The notes under the pieces were generated by a model. The model made no database searches. It had not been told where the DNA came from and worked only from the letters and a program-made list of their open reading frames with translations. Of a stretch of 64,000 bases of DNA, positions 1 through 11,529 are shown one piece after another (the first letter of the stretch is position 1; each line of letters starts with the position of its first letter). Both the position numbers and the translations under genes were made by a program. Where the stretch lies: contig NZ_JACVEW010000006.1 in the NCBI RefSeq assembly GCF_017776525.1, forward strand, positions 1-64,000, written 5' to 3'. This DNA comes from Marinobacterium alkalitolerans. GTDB taxonomy: Bacteria > Pseudomonadota > Gammaproteobacteria > Pseudomonadales > Balneatricaceae.

Positions 1-64
1 CTAGTTCCTTAGGGATTTCTACTGACTTACATATATCAGAGACAAACCAGCACGTACCAATCAC
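1..64 (-). CDS. Possible 5' end of a further O-antigen operon gene (partial)
   Basis: A GTG codon lies 10 bases after the stop of the preceding glycosyltransferase gene. From it a frame stays open for 21 codons to the window edge. The spacing and strand fit the next gene of the polysaccharide operon. The stretch is too short to assign a family, no strong ribosome binding site is visible, and a chance open frame is possible. Confidence 0.25.
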   Translation of the reverse strand, partial: MIGTCWFVSDICKSVEIPKEL

Positions 65-74
65 GATTTGCAGC

Positions 75-1172
75 TTATTTAGCCACTGTTGCCTGATATA
101 CACCCAGCATTGTTTCGATACATGCATCCCATGAGTAGTGTTTGGCAACATGTGCCTGGGCTGCTACACCCATTCGGTTGCGCAGCTCAGCGTCCAGTAC
201 CAACTTCTCTAATGCAGCTGCAGCATTGCTAGGGCTCTCGCGTGGTACAACAAAACCAGTTTTGCCATCCACAGTCACTTCCGGCAAACCACCAGCATCA
301 GACACCACCACAGGCCGTCCTGCCGCCCCCGCCTCAATAATAGCCACACCAAAGCTCTCGCTATCGAGACGGCTTAACGCTACATATATATCCAGCTTGG
401 CTAGTTCTTGGGGGACCCTTGCGTGTGGTACATGTCCAACAAAATTGACACTTTCTGCAACACCTAAACGATGCGCCAGTCCCTGCAACTCGGCAGTTTG
501 CTCGCCACCACCTACCAATCGCAGCTCCAGCTCAGGTGCTTCCAGTTCTGGTTTGCTTTTTAAAGACTTAAGCAATAACGCATAAGCCTGAATCAGCGTA
601 TCCACACCATATTTTGGCTTCATGGATTTGACTGTACCTATTACCAGCTTAGGCTTTTTTTCAGCCACCTCCGGCTTGAGGCCCTCATAAACATTCAAAT
701 CAACACCAAAGGGGGTGATAACAATATTCGTTAATTCGGGTGTTAGCGTCCGTGTCTCATCTGCCATGCAGTGGCTGGTGGAAGCAACTTGGTCTGCAGC
801 ACGCAGATTTTTTTTCACCAGCCACTTATGCACAGGTGATTTATGCGGGAAGTCGTACATATCGCTACCCCACACTGATAATACCCAAGGGTGATAGTCC
901 ACCAATCGTGCCGTCGTACCATAGCCACTGGCGTAGTGGGCATTAACAACATCAGGCTGGATAACCCTTAGCAATTTGCGCACCGCAGGTACCATAGTGA
1001 AGTAGCCCAAAACACCGCGAAATGGGAATAAATGAACCTTTACCCCCTTATCGAAGGGATCAACGGCCTGCTGCTTGGTAATGACATGCACTTCATGGCC
1101 TGCACCACTTAAGCCATTAGCCCAGCGGACCGTATGGATCGAGCTGGCGCCGGAGAGAAGAGCGATTTTCAC
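75..1172 (-). CDS. GT4-family glycosyltransferase of the O-antigen locus
   Basis: A 365-residue GT-B fold enzyme expected to add one sugar to the growing lipid-linked O-unit at the inner membrane face. The N-terminus (VKIALLSG...) and the C-terminal EX7E-type motif (SESFGVAIIEAG, about residues 270-280), followed by GRPVVVSDAGGLPE, are typical of glycosyltransferase family 4. The frame is open further upstream, but the GTG start is preferred: it overlaps the previous gene's stop as GTGA and has AAGGA about 9 bases upstream. Donor and acceptor sugars cannot be read from sequence; it probably uses one of the nucleotide sugars made by the operon. Confidence 0.85.
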   Translation of the reverse strand: MKIALLSGASSIHTVRWANGLSGAGHEVHVITKQQAVDPFDKGVKVHLFPFRGVLGYFTMVPAVRKLLRVIQPDVVNAHYASGYGTTARLVDYHPWVLSVWGSDMYDFPHKSPVHKWLVKKNLRAADQVASTSHCMADETRTLTPELTNIVITPFGVDLNVYEGLKPEVAEKKPKLVIGTVKSMKPKYGVDTLIQAYALLLKSLKSKPELEAPELELRLVGGGEQTAELQGLAHRLGVAESVNFVGHVPHARVPQELAKLDIYVALSRLDSESFGVAIIEAGAAGRPVVVSDAGGLPEVTVDGKTGFVVPRESPSNAAAALEKLVLDAELRNRMGVAAQAHVAKHYSWDACIETMLGVYQATVAK

Positions 1173-2263
1173 TGAGTCAAATCCTTGATGACCTGTTCTG
1201 CTCTTGCTTGCCACGAATGTTGCGGAGCTACTTGCTTTAATTTCTCGTATATGGGGTTAAACAATACCGGGCGTTGGTGTAACGCCTCCAGTAACTTCAT
1301 GACAGCGTTCATATTATAAGGCAACGACCAACCAATCCCCTGCTCCTTAACAAAACGCCCTGCCAATGTGCCTTCACTGGCAAGTATTGGTTTCTGAAAG
1401 CCCAGATATTCAAAAAGCTTCACGGGTGAAGCAAAATCCCAGTATTCCTGCGGTTTTACGAACAAAACCGCGATGTCACAGGCTTGCAGCTGTGCTTCCA
1501 TTTCAATCCCTGAAAGATGCACTATCTTAATGTTGGGTGATAGTGCAGGGTATTCATGTTGAACTGACCGCCACTCCGCCTCACGGGTACAAAGCACAAG
1601 CTGAACATCAGGCAAGTTGAGTACGGCCTTGAACAATTCATGCATCTGGTAGTGACTAGACATGCCGCCAACATAGAAAAGCTTTAGGGGTCTAATGCCT
1701 AGATCTGAAACTGGCTGAGTAACAATATCCGGTGATACATGCCCGGGAGGCAAGGCGGCAAATAGGGAAGGGCTAACATGAGGCACATACGCACCCATTT
1801 TCAGCGATGGTAAGTAAAGTTTGCTCAAGGTTCTTTCGTAAACCCAAAGATCAAACCCATATGATACTTTAGCCACAGCTTTTTTTATTGGGTTGAGGCC
1901 TTTGGCATAGTTTTCAAAACGCCAATAAATATCTCGGTAAAATAGTCCAATCGGTATATTATTTTTTTTGCAAAAACTAAAAAAACCCCAGTCCAAAAAG
2001 GGATGTAAAGGTAGATGATGAGGGTCTGTTAACACTGTTGGCATAGTAGAAGATTCTGAATAACAAAAATCATATTTTTTCCCATTCTTAATCTTTTCAT
2101 TAATTTCTAAAATGATTTTTTTTCGTTCTGATGAAAAACCAGTAACAAGGTCAACATCATGACCCAAGGCTATGAAAGCAGAAAGCATACGTGAAGGACG
2201 TATTCCAGATGCCGAACTTGATTTTGCGTCAAGCGGAAGTGGATGGTGATAAATTATTTTCAA
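1169..2263 (-). CDS. Glycosyltransferase of the O-antigen locus
   Basis: A 364-residue protein with a GT-B layout: a divergent N-terminal half (SGIRPSRM near the start is typical of acceptor-binding loops) and a C-terminal nucleotide-sugar domain with FASPVKLFEYLGFQKPILAS, which resembles family 4 enzymes. It starts with TTG, preceded by AAGG. It is translationally coupled to the next gene by a GTGA overlap. About 120 AT-rich bases separate it from the flippase gene upstream, the largest gap inside the cluster, so an internal promoter is possible. Linkage and sugar specificity are unknown. Confidence 0.8.
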   Translation of the reverse strand: MKIIYHHPLPLDAKSSSASGIRPSRMLSAFIALGHDVDLVTGFSSERKKIILEINEKIKNGKKYDFCYSESSTMPTVLTDPHHLPLHPFLDWGFFSFCKKNNIPIGLFYRDIYWRFENYAKGLNPIKKAVAKVSYGFDLWVYERTLSKLYLPSLKMGAYVPHVSPSLFAALPPGHVSPDIVTQPVSDLGIRPLKLFYVGGMSSHYQMHELFKAVLNLPDVQLVLCTREAEWRSVQHEYPALSPNIKIVHLSGIEMEAQLQACDIAVLFVKPQEYWDFASPVKLFEYLGFQKPILASEGTLAGRFVKEQGIGWSLPYNMNAVMKLLEALHQRPVLFNPIYEKLKQVAPQHSWQARAEQVIKDLTQ

Positions 2264-2383
2264 ATTTTACCTTTTTTATATAATATAAGTTTATATGGAA
2301 TAAAAAGATAAATTTAAAGAATACGATAAAAAAGAAAGCGAAAATTTATAAAAATCGTTACGGTCGATTTAACACCTATAAAT

Positions 2384-3784
2384 CTAATTTTTTAGTAGTA
2401 CCTTTATTTTTCGTAAATCTTTATTAAAGCTAACCAGCGATGCAACAAGCAAAAAAAACCAAAACAACAACATTAAGGATTGAATATTGGAGCCATATAG
2501 TGTAAACACGCTGGCTCCAATCACTACGGCTGCTGAGTATCCGTAAAGCAGCAACCTTGGTATCGGTTTCCACAAATATATTGAAAACTCTGTACGCAGT
2601 ATGAAAAAAATCCAAAACGAAATACAGGTGCTGACGGCGGCACCTGCTGCACCGTAGAGCGGGATCATCAGCCAGTTGCCCACAAGATTGACTGCAAAGG
2701 CAATCAAAGCGGCCAACATGGCAAAACTGCTCCGGCGTGAGATACCTATGCCCACTACGGTGGTTTCTGACAGCGTGTAGAGCAAGGGGGCGCCAAGGCA
2801 AGCCACAAGAACCCATTGCACTTCCACATAGCTTGCCGGTAAGAACAGATTGACAATCCAAGACAGCAGACCTGCCGCGCAGAACATCATTACAACCAAG
2901 CAAAGCATGTAACGGCTTACCTTGTGAACGTTATCCAGCCCTTCGCCGTTGCTGGCCCACTTGTAAACCGTGGGCGCCCAAACGGTGGAGAACACACTTT
3001 GCAGAATGGTTGCAGCCCCGGCAAAACTCACGGCTACTGAATAGATGGCAAGTTCTTCAAAGCTTGCCAGCGAGCGCAACAATACCTTATCAATAGCAGT
3101 CAACCCCCAGTAAGCAACACCACCCAATATCAATGGCAGGCCAAAACGCAGCATCTGTTTCAAATGCTGACGGTCAATTGTTGCTGTTATGCCGGCAATC
3201 CACTCCGTACGGGTATTGAACGCAAATACCATGCAGACAAAGACAAAGGCGGCTGTATTTGCGACCATCAGGTAGGTCAGGCTTGTATCAGCACCAAGCA
3301 AGACATAGCCACCGATGATGGCGAGTAATACCAGTTTGAACAGTAACTGGCTCATTGAGAATGCCAAGCCCTGCTCGTTCATCCGCAGCACCAATGACAG
3401 GAAGCGGGATATAAACGCCGCCAGCAAGACAGCCGCAATCAACAGGCTCAAGTGCCATTCGCCGCGCTCGAATAGCCATCCAGCAAGCATGCCACCGAAT
3501 GACAATAAGACCAGTAGTGTCACAAACAGTATGGATAAACCCGGTAACATCGCACGTTTGAGTAGTGCCGGTTTATTGTATACCTCATGAAATTCACGCA
3601 CATAGGCTTGGTCCAATCCAAGACTGAACAACAGTGTGCTAAAGCCGATAGTGACCTGCAGCATCGCCATTCGACCGACATCTTCCTGTGAAAAGAACCA
3701 GGTGATAATCGGCAGCGTGATAAGGCCCAGTAGTACGCTACTGATGGGGCCGATGGCGAAGGCGGCTACTTTACGAGGTGTCAC
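2384..3784 (-). CDS. Wzx-like O-antigen flippase (MATE/polysaccharide transporter superfamily)
   Basis: A 466-residue, strongly hydrophobic protein with about 12 predicted membrane segments spread over its length. It begins with the pattern usual for oligosaccharide flippases (GPISSVLLGLITLPIITWFFSQEDVG). Such proteins move undecaprenyl-linked O-units from the cytoplasmic to the periplasmic face of the inner membrane for polymerisation. The GTG start overlaps the stop of wecE (GTGA). No wzy polymerase is visible in the window; it may lie further downstream to the left or elsewhere. Confidence 0.82.
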   Translation of the reverse strand: MTPRKVAAFAIGPISSVLLGLITLPIITWFFSQEDVGRMAMLQVTIGFSTLLFSLGLDQAYVREFHEVYNKPALLKRAMLPGLSILFVTLLVLLSFGGMLAGWLFERGEWHLSLLIAAVLLAAFISRFLSLVLRMNEQGLAFSMSQLLFKLVLLAIIGGYVLLGADTSLTYLMVANTAAFVFVCMVFAFNTRTEWIAGITATIDRQHLKQMLRFGLPLILGGVAYWGLTAIDKVLLRSLASFEELAIYSVAVSFAGAATILQSVFSTVWAPTVYKWASNGEGLDNVHKVSRYMLCLVVMMFCAAGLLSWIVNLFLPASYVEVQWVLVACLGAPLLYTLSETTVVGIGISRRSSFAMLAALIAFAVNLVGNWLMIPLYGAAGAAVSTCISFWIFFILRTEFSIYLWKPIPRLLLYGYSAAVVIGASVFTLYGSNIQSLMLLFWFFLLVASLVSFNKDLRKIKVLLKN

Positions 3785-4914
3785 ACGTAAAACTCTTCAA
3801 TGGCTGAGATCACATATGCTTGATCATCTTTGGGGAGTCCATACCACATAGGTAAGCGGATCAAGCGTTCACTTTCCATGGTTGTGTAACGATCCTCGCC
3901 CTGAAAACGTCCGAACCGTTTACCGGCTGCAGCCGTGTGCAGTGGGACGTAGTGGAAAACCGCTAATATATCTTTCACCTTGAAGTGCTCAAGCAATACA
4001 TTACGCTCATATAGACCTGCTACTTTGAGATAGAACATGTGGGCGTTGTGTGTGCAGGCAGCGGGGATGGTCGGCAATTTGACTTTACCTACTGCTTGCA
4101 GTGGTTGTAGTGCACTGTAATACGCCCTCCAGCTTGCAAGTCGGTTTGTGTTAATTTCGTCCGCTCTTTCCAATTGCCCCCACAGGAACGCAGCCTGCAG
4201 TTCGCTCAGCAGATAGCTACTGCCGACATCGACCCATTGGTATTTATCTACCATTCCACGGAAGAACTGGCTACGGTTGGTGCCTTTTTCACGGATGATT
4301 TCAGCTCTTTCCTTGAATTGCTCATCGTTGACGATAAGCAACCCGCCTTCGCCACCGCTGGTATAGTTTTTGGTTTCGTGAAAGCTGAATGCGCCCATGT
4401 GACCGATGGTGCCCAGTGCTTGGCCTTTGTAGTAGCTCATCATACCCTGTGCCGCATCTTCGATCACAAAAAGCTGATATCGATTGGCGACCTCCATGAT
4501 GGTATCCATTTCACAGGCAACACCTGCGTAATGGACGGCAACAATGGCACGTGTTTTGTCGGTAATGGCCGCTTCGATCAATTGCTCGTCAATGTTCATG
4601 GTGTCGGGGCGAATATCGACAAACACAATTTGCGCACCACGCAATACAAACGCATTCGCCGTGCTGGCAAAGGTATAGCTCGGCATGATCACTTCATCGC
4701 TGGGCTGAATATCAATCAGCAGAGCGGCCAGCTCCAATGCCGCCGTGCCAGACGGAGTGAGTAGTGCTTTTTTGCAGGGCAGGTGCTTTTCAAACCATGC
4801 TTGGCATTTTTGACCAAAAGGCCCATCCCCGGATAATTTTTGACTCTTTAGTGCTTGTAGAGTGTATTTTTCTTCGTTTCCCGTGATTGGGGGTTTATTA
4901 AATAAAATATTCAA
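3781..4914 (-). CDS. wecE: dTDP-4-amino-4,6-dideoxygalactose transaminase
   Basis: A 377-residue PLP-dependent sugar aminotransferase that converts dTDP-4-keto-6-deoxyglucose (product of RfbB) to dTDP-Fuc4N. The N-terminal NKPPITGNE and LSGDGPFGQKCQAW segments are characteristic of WecE/RffA rather than other DegT/DnrJ enzymes. The PLP lysine is K182 (FHETKNYTSGGEGG) and the ring-binding acid is D153 (EDAAQ). It starts at TTG two bases after the formyltransferase stop. In enterobacteria this enzyme feeds WecD acetylation for enterobacterial common antigen; here no acetyltransferase of that type is present and a formyltransferase gene sits next to it. Confidence 0.88.
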   Translation of the reverse strand: MNILFNKPPITGNEEKYTLQALKSQKLSGDGPFGQKCQAWFEKHLPCKKALLTPSGTAALELAALLIDIQPSDEVIMPSYTFASTANAFVLRGAQIVFVDIRPDTMNIDEQLIEAAITDKTRAIVAVHYAGVACEMDTIMEVANRYQLFVIEDAAQGMMSYYKGQALGTIGHMGAFSFHETKNYTSGGEGGLLIVNDEQFKERAEIIREKGTNRSQFFRGMVDKYQWVDVGSSYLLSELQAAFLWGQLERADEINTNRLASWRAYYSALQPLQAVGKVKLPTIPAACTHNAHMFYLKVAGLYERNVLLEHFKVKDILAVFHYVPLHTAAAGKRFGRFQGEDRYTTMESERLIRLPMWYGLPKDDQAYVISAIEEFYV

Positions 4915-4916
4915 GA

Positions 4917-5801
4917 TTAGTTACCAAACTTAGTTCTGAATGGTATTTTTCCAACCAAGGAACAGCCATTTTCATCATAGAAAGAATTTAATTTAATAAG
5001 GCCATTTCCACAAATAACTACTGGTTTATTTTCATCCATGAACAATACTTTTCCCACATGTGATTTTCTATCTTCTACAACAACGTCTTCAATGATATTT
5101 ACTTCTTCCACCCTTACAAAATTACTACCTATTTTTGTTTTTGCACCAGCATATGGATAACCTGTGGCATCCACAAACCGCTCAATTTTTTTTGAGCAAT
5201 CATGCCAATTTATCAAATAGTCATCTTCATTACGCCATGGACTAAATGATGCCTCTAAATCATTTTGATTGTATTCAATTATTGGAAAACCTTTTATAAG
5301 GTCCGCACTTATTTTAAGTAACAATTCAGAATAAATTTTTGATATTTTTTTAATGGCATCTTGTATTTTTATTGGATAATTAACCTGCATTGATGCCTGT
5401 GCAATAATAGGGCCTGCATCATATTCAGAAGATGCTTTTATAACAGTTACACCAACTTCATCTTCACCATTGATAAGAGCATTTACTAATGGGGCGAAAC
5501 CACGATACTTCGGCAAAAGCGAATCATGAAAAACAATAATTTTTTCCTGGCCCTCTATTATCCAGCGCCAACCTATTGCCACTATATAATCAACTTTTAA
5601 ACCCACAGGATCTGAGCGATCGTAAAAATAAATTGATTGACGTTCGCATAAGGATTTTATATCGTCATAGTAATCATTCATCACGTTTAAATCGCGTGAT
5701 GAACAGACATATGCCACATTTGAAAATCCAATAGCGTCAACAAAATCCTCTAAGCATTTATAACCCTTTTCACCTGAAAGATAGAATCCAAATTTTATCA
5801 T
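4917..5801 (-). CDS. Sugar N-formyltransferase (Formyl_trans_N family)
   Basis: A 294-residue protein with the N10-formyltetrahydrofolate-dependent formyltransferase fold. The core motif HDSLLPKYRGFAPL (H92) is followed by GVTVIKASSEYDAGPII (D128), and an FMT-like C-terminal region contains INWHDC and YPYAGA. It probably N-formylates dTDP-Fuc4N made by WecE, as judged from its position between wecE and the RffT-like gene. The Asn expected two residues before the catalytic His is Val (V90), which is unusual. The gene is clearly AT-richer than the core genes. The start is ATG overlapping the previous stop as TGATG; a GTG one codon upstream is also possible. Confidence 0.75.
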   Translation of the reverse strand: MIKFGFYLSGEKGYKCLEDFVDAIGFSNVAYVCSSRDLNVMNDYYDDIKSLCERQSIYFYDRSDPVGLKVDYIVAIGWRWIIEGQEKIIVFHDSLLPKYRGFAPLVNALINGEDEVGVTVIKASSEYDAGPIIAQASMQVNYPIKIQDAIKKISKIYSELLLKISADLIKGFPIIEYNQNDLEASFSPWRNEDDYLINWHDCSKKIERFVDATGYPYAGAKTKIGSNFVRVEEVNIIEDVVVEDRKSHVGKVLFMDENKPVVICGNGLIKLNSFYDENGCSLVGKIPFRTKFGN

Positions 5802-6859
5802 CACTTGAAAATTTCTGAATACTGATGGCGTAACATAATGATGTTAAAATAATTCAGGCAAATTTTTGAATTACTTTTTGCATCTTTACTTAGGATGAAT
5901 TTTTTATTAAATAAATTAAAATCTAAACATTTAATCCCCTTATCTTCAAAAAAAAACCACTGACTTACGTCAGACCGAAGATATACAGTTCTCCCCATAC
6001 CCAACAAGGTTATTGTATTACCCATTGCTTGCTGGCGATTATGGTTGAAAATTGCAATATCGATAGTTTTAAGAAATTTCAGGTACTCATCAAACTCCAT
6101 AAACGAAGTGATGGGTACAAAATTTTCACCAAACCACGCCTTTCCTGTTTCAATCACTTTTTTTGCGTATTCATGATTACCATAGGAAAGTGGTACAAAA
6201 ATTTTTATCTCATCTTCTTTGTATGGCAACAGTTTTTCTAATGATTCTATGTGGTTATTGCTGGGGTCGGCCGAGTTGCCAACTAGTATGTTTATACCTA
6301 AATGTTCTTCCGAACCTGCTTGTGCTTCTTGAATCATGTCTGGATCAACCACATTACTAATGTACATCAAGCACTCATGGTATTCGCCCTTTGCTCCATA
6401 CCATTGTCGAGCCAGTTCCACATCTCCGGGTATGTAAGTTACTAAGTGCCCCATATTCTTGATTACGGGGCGTCGAAGAAATTCTTTCACCTTCCACTTC
6501 CAATTTTTCTCACCAAGCTGGTAAACATAAAGGTCACCACCCCACATAACCCAATAGCACTTTTTGAGCAGCCAGGGCATAAGGAATAGAATCAGTATAA
6601 CCCTAGGATTAAAAATTCCATGCAAGATAACCTTACTGGAGGTATTCAGTAAGTAAATAAGTTTTACAAATCCTATCATCTGACCGGTAATACTTTTTTT
6701 AACTTTATAGGCAGATTTATGTTGCTTAACCGGATAAAAATCAAAGTCACCATTAATCCAGAAAAAATGACCATCCAGCCCGAACTGCTTTTCTATAAAA
6801 TCAATAAATGGCGGAATAAAATTATCCGCATTACATACATGTAGTATCTTTTTACTCAC
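5801..6859 (-). CDS. Fuc4N-derivative transferase, RffT/WecF-like (Glyco_transf_56)
   Basis: A 352-residue protein recognisable as the TDP-Fuc4NAc:lipid II transferase family by HVCNADNFIPPFIDFI near the start and VMWGGDLYVYQ in the middle. In enterobacterial common antigen synthesis this family transfers Fuc4NAc from dTDP-Fuc4NAc to a lipid-linked disaccharide. Here it presumably transfers a Fuc4N derivative, perhaps formylated, into the O-unit. The GTG start overlaps the rfbA stop by one base. Like its neighbour it is AT-rich, consistent with horizontal acquisition of this sub-module. Confidence 0.8.
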   Translation of the reverse strand: MSKKILHVCNADNFIPPFIDFIEKQFGLDGHFFWINGDFDFYPVKQHKSAYKVKKSITGQMIGFVKLIYLLNTSSKVILHGIFNPRVILILFLMPWLLKKCYWVMWGGDLYVYQLGEKNWKWKVKEFLRRPVIKNMGHLVTYIPGDVELARQWYGAKGEYHECLMYISNVVDPDMIQEAQAGSEEHLGINILVGNSADPSNNHIESLEKLLPYKEDEIKIFVPLSYGNHEYAKKVIETGKAWFGENFVPITSFMEFDEYLKFLKTIDIAIFNHNRQQAMGNTITLLGMGRTVYLRSDVSQWFFFEDKGIKCLDFNLFNKKFILSKDAKSNSKICLNYFNIIMLRHQYSEIFK

Positions 6860-7725
6860 TACTCGCCCACCAGTCTCAGTAAATATTGTCCATAGCCATT
6901 TTTACTTAGTGCTGCTGCTTGAGTCTTGAGATTTTCTTTAGTTAACCAACCGTTATTGAATGCAATCTCTTCCAGACAGGCAACCTTCAATCCCTGCCTG
7001 TCTTCAATGATTTGTACAAACTGTGATGCCTCCAGCAGGCTTTCATGGGTGCCGGTATCCAACCAAGCAAAGCCTCGGCCCAGCAGTTCCACATTCAAAT
7101 CACCACGTTCAAGGTAAGCCTGATTGACGCTGGTAATTTCCAGCTCACCACGGTGTGATGGTTTTACCTGCTTGGCGATTTCCACCACATCATTGTCGTA
7201 GAAATAAAGGCCGGTCACGGCATAGTTGGACTTGGGTTGCTCGGGCTTCTCTTCAATGGAGATAGCTTTGTTATTCTCATCAAAAGCGACAACGCCGAAG
7301 CGTTCCGGATCTTTTACTTGATAGCCGAATATGGTCGCGCCGGACGTGCGTGCAGCAGCCTGTTTCAGCTTGGGTGAGAACCCCTGGCCATAGAAGATGT
7401 TGTCGCCTAGCACCAGGCACACGCTGTCATCACCGATAAAGTCTTCACCGATGATAAAGGCCTGCGCCAAGCCATCAGGGCTGGGCTGTTCAGCGTGGCT
7501 GAGTTGAATGCCGAAGTTGCTGCCATCGCCCAGCAGTTTTTCAAAATTTGGTAGGTCCTCGGGGGTCGAGATGATCAGGATGTCACGGATACCGGCCAGC
7601 ATCAGTACCGATAGCGGGTAATAGATCATCGGCTTGTCATAGATCGGCAGCAGCTGCTTAGACACACCCTTAGTGATTGGATACAAGCGGGTGCCACAGC
7701 CTCCGGCAAGGATAATGCCTTTCAT
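6859..7725 (-). CDS. rfbA: Glucose-1-phosphate thymidylyltransferase
   Basis: A 288-residue nucleotidyltransferase that makes dTDP-glucose from dTTP and glucose-1-phosphate. The [20 protein letters not shown] signature stands at the N-terminus, and the whole length matches RfbA/RmlA. The start is the ATG of MKGIILAGG; the frame is open ten codons further upstream but those residues do not belong to the family. rfbA and rfbB are present but rfbC and rfbD are not, so the product goes to Fuc4N rather than to rhamnose. Confidence 0.95.
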   Translation of the reverse strand: MKGIILAGGCGTRLYPITKGVSKQLLPIYDKPMIYYPLSVLMLAGIRDILIISTPEDLPNFEKLLGDGSNFGIQLSHAEQPSPDGLAQAFIIGEDFIGDDSVCLVLGDNIFYGQGFSPKLKQAAARTSGATIFGYQVKDPERFGVVAFDENNKAISIEEKPEQPKSNYAVTGLYFYDNDVVEIAKQVKPSHRGELEITSVNQAYLERGDLNVELLGRGFAWLDTGTHESLLEASQFVQIIEDRQGLKVACLEEIAFNNGWLTKENLKTQAAALSKNGYGQYLLRLVGE

Positions 7726-7755
7726 GGTCTGTCCTTGTGATTGAATGTGTTGCAA

Positions 7756-8826
7756 TCAGAGCTGCCCAAGCCACTCACGCTGGTAGGTGCCATCCTGCAC
7801 ACGACGACACCACTCCAGGTTATCGAGATACCACTGCACGGTTTTACGAATGCCGGACTCGAAGGTTTCTTCAGGATGCCAGCCCAGTTCGCGTTGGATT
7901 TTGCTTGCGTCAATCGCGTAGCGGCGGTCGTGGCCAGGGCGATCTTGTACGTTCGTGATCAGGTCACGGTAACAGGTGTCTTTCGGTGCCAGTACCTGCA
8001 AGATATCGCAGATGGTGTGGACTACTTCGATATTCTGCTTTTCGTTATGACCGCCGATATTGTATGTTTCGCCCACTTTACCCTTGGTGACGACCTTATA
8101 CAGTGCGCGGGCGTGGTCCTCTACATAGAGCCAATCGCGAATCTGGTCGCCATTGCCGTAAACTGGCAGCGGCTTGCCTTCAATTGCGTTGAGGATCATT
8201 AACGGAACCAACTTTTCGGGGAAATGATACGGCCCGTAGTTGTTGGAGCAGTTGGTCACAAGGACCGGGACTCCATAGGTTCGCATCCAGGCGCGCACCA
8301 AGTGGTCTGAGCTGGCCTTGCTGGCCGAGTATGGGCTGCTGGGGGCGTAGGCGGTGGTTTCGGTAAATAAATGTTGGGTTACATCATCCGCTTCTGCCGG
8401 GTGCAACAGGTCGCCGTAGACTTCATCGGTGCTGATATGATGGAAGCGAAACGCTTGCTTGCGGGTGTCATCCAGTCCCTGCCAGTAGCAGCGTGCGACT
8501 TCCAGCAAGGTATAGGTACCGACAATGTTGGTTTCTATAAATGCAGCCGGACCATCGATCGAGCGGTCAACATGGCTTTCAGCCGCCAAGTGCATGATGG
8601 CATCTGGCTGGTGCTCAGCAAATACCCGCTCCAGCCCAGGACGGTTGCAGATATCCAGCTGCTCGAAGGCATAACGATCAGAGCCGTCAACTTCACGCAG
8701 GTTTTCAAGGTTGCCTGCGTAGGTGAGTTTATCGACGTTAACAACGCTATCCCACGTATTCCGAATAATATAGCGTATAACCGCTGAACCGATAAAGCCG
8801 GCGCCGCCGGTAACAAGGAGTTTCAC
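7756..8826 (-). CDS. rfbB: dTDP-glucose 4,6-dehydratase
   Basis: A 356-residue extended short-chain dehydrogenase/reductase that turns dTDP-glucose into dTDP-4-keto-6-deoxyglucose, the substrate of WecE. It has the NAD-binding GGAGFIGS (residues 7-14), the catalytic STDE (132-135), and the YxxxK pair Y166/K170 (PYSASK). The start is GTG overlapping the stop of the aminotransferase gene (GTGA), showing translational coupling in the operon. Confidence 0.95.
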   Translation of the reverse strand: MKLLVTGGAGFIGSAVIRYIIRNTWDSVVNVDKLTYAGNLENLREVDGSDRYAFEQLDICNRPGLERVFAEHQPDAIMHLAAESHVDRSIDGPAAFIETNIVGTYTLLEVARCYWQGLDDTRKQAFRFHHISTDEVYGDLLHPAEADDVTQHLFTETTAYAPSSPYSASKASSDHLVRAWMRTYGVPVLVTNCSNNYGPYHFPEKLVPLMILNAIEGKPLPVYGNGDQIRDWLYVEDHARALYKVVTKGKVGETYNIGGHNEKQNIEVVHTICDILQVLAPKDTCYRDLITNVQDRPGHDRRYAIDASKIQRELGWHPEETFESGIRKTVQWYLDNLEWCRRVQDGTYQREWLGQL

Positions 8827-9902
8827 AGTGTTAACTCCTCAACCACTTCTAGTTGCCCCTGCTCAGACAAATATGGATGCATCGGCAGGCTCATTACCTC
8901 TTCTGCGGCCTCATCACCCACTGTCAGCTGTGCCTTTACATCTGCCACTGCCGGTTGTTTATTCAGCGGTATGGGGTAATGCACCGCGGTCGGGATATCA
9001 GCCTCTTTCAGTTTTTGCTGTACCTGCCCGCGGTTTTGTACACGGATAGTGTATTGCGCCCAGGCAGAGATGTTATGAGCTTCTACGTAGGGTGTTGTGG
9101 TAATACCCGATTCATTCAACAAGCGAGTGTAGTTCTCAGCGACTTGGTTACGCAGTTCGATCTCTTCCGTGAATATTTCAAGTTTGGGCAGCAAGATAGC
9201 TGCTTGCAGCGTATCCAGCCGACTGTTAACACCTACCCGAACATGATGATAGCGGCGATCCTGGCCGTGGCGTGCAACCTGACGGATTACTTTGGCCAGT
9301 TCTTCATCATTGGTGAAGATGGCACCACCGTCACCGTAGCAGCCCAGTGGTTTGCTGGGGAAGAAGCTTGTGCATGCAATAGTGCTCAAGTTACAGGACT
9401 TGTTTCCTTTGTAACTCGCACCAAAACTCTGTGCAGCGTCTTCAATGACCGGTATGCCGTGCTTAGCGGCAATGGCGTTGATAGCATCAAAGTCAGCGCA
9501 CTGGCCGTAGAGCGATACGGGAATTATTGCCTTAGTGCGTGGTGAAATAGCCGCCTCAAGAAGGCCAGGGTCGAGGTTGTAGGTTTGCGGGTCTATATCA
9601 ACGTAAACCGGTTTAGCCCCAAGCACGGCTGGCGTTTCAGCGGTGGCAATGTAGCTGAAACCGGGCACAATAACCTCATCACCCAAGCCGACACCCAGTG
9701 CCATTTGGGCAATTTGAAGAGCATCGGTGCCGTTGGCACAGGTGATACAATATTTTGCACCGGTGAACTCAGCCAGCTTTTCTTCCAGCTCATGTACTTC
9801 CGGGCCCAAGATGTACTGGCCATGGGCCAGTACTCGTTGAATGGCGGCATCAACCTTGTCCTTGATGCGCGCCTGCTGTGCTGCAAGATCAATGAATTGC
9901 AT
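8823..9902 (-). CDS. wbpE: WbpE-like UDP-2-acetamido-3-keto-uronate aminotransferase
   Basis: A 359-residue DegT/DnrJ/EryC1 PLP enzyme with the PLP lysine at K184 ([14 protein letters not shown]) and D155 (EDAAQ). Its sequence and its position directly after wbpB and wbpD point to WbpE/WlbC, which aminates the 3-keto sugar formed by WbpB on the way to UDP-GlcNAc(3NAc)A. It starts with ATG, 18 bases after wbpD. Confidence 0.85.
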   Translation of the reverse strand: MQFIDLAAQQARIKDKVDAAIQRVLAHGQYILGPEVHELEEKLAEFTGAKYCITCANGTDALQIAQMALGVGLGDEVIVPGFSYIATAETPAVLGAKPVYVDIDPQTYNLDPGLLEAAISPRTKAIIPVSLYGQCADFDAINAIAAKHGIPVIEDAAQSFGASYKGNKSCNLSTIACTSFFPSKPLGCYGDGGAIFTNDEELAKVIRQVARHGQDRRYHHVRVGVNSRLDTLQAAILLPKLEIFTEEIELRNQVAENYTRLLNESGITTTPYVEAHNISAWAQYTIRVQNRGQVQQKLKEADIPTAVHYPIPLNKQPAVADVKAQLTVGDEAAEEVMSLPMHPYLSEQGQLEVVEELTL

Positions 9903-9920
9903 GTCAGACTCTTGCTCAGG

Positions 9921-11473
<1,553 letters not shown>

Positions 11474-11529
11474 TTACTTCAACCTATAAAAGTGAGATCA
11501 AAAAACCACCGCACCCGATACACAGGCCT

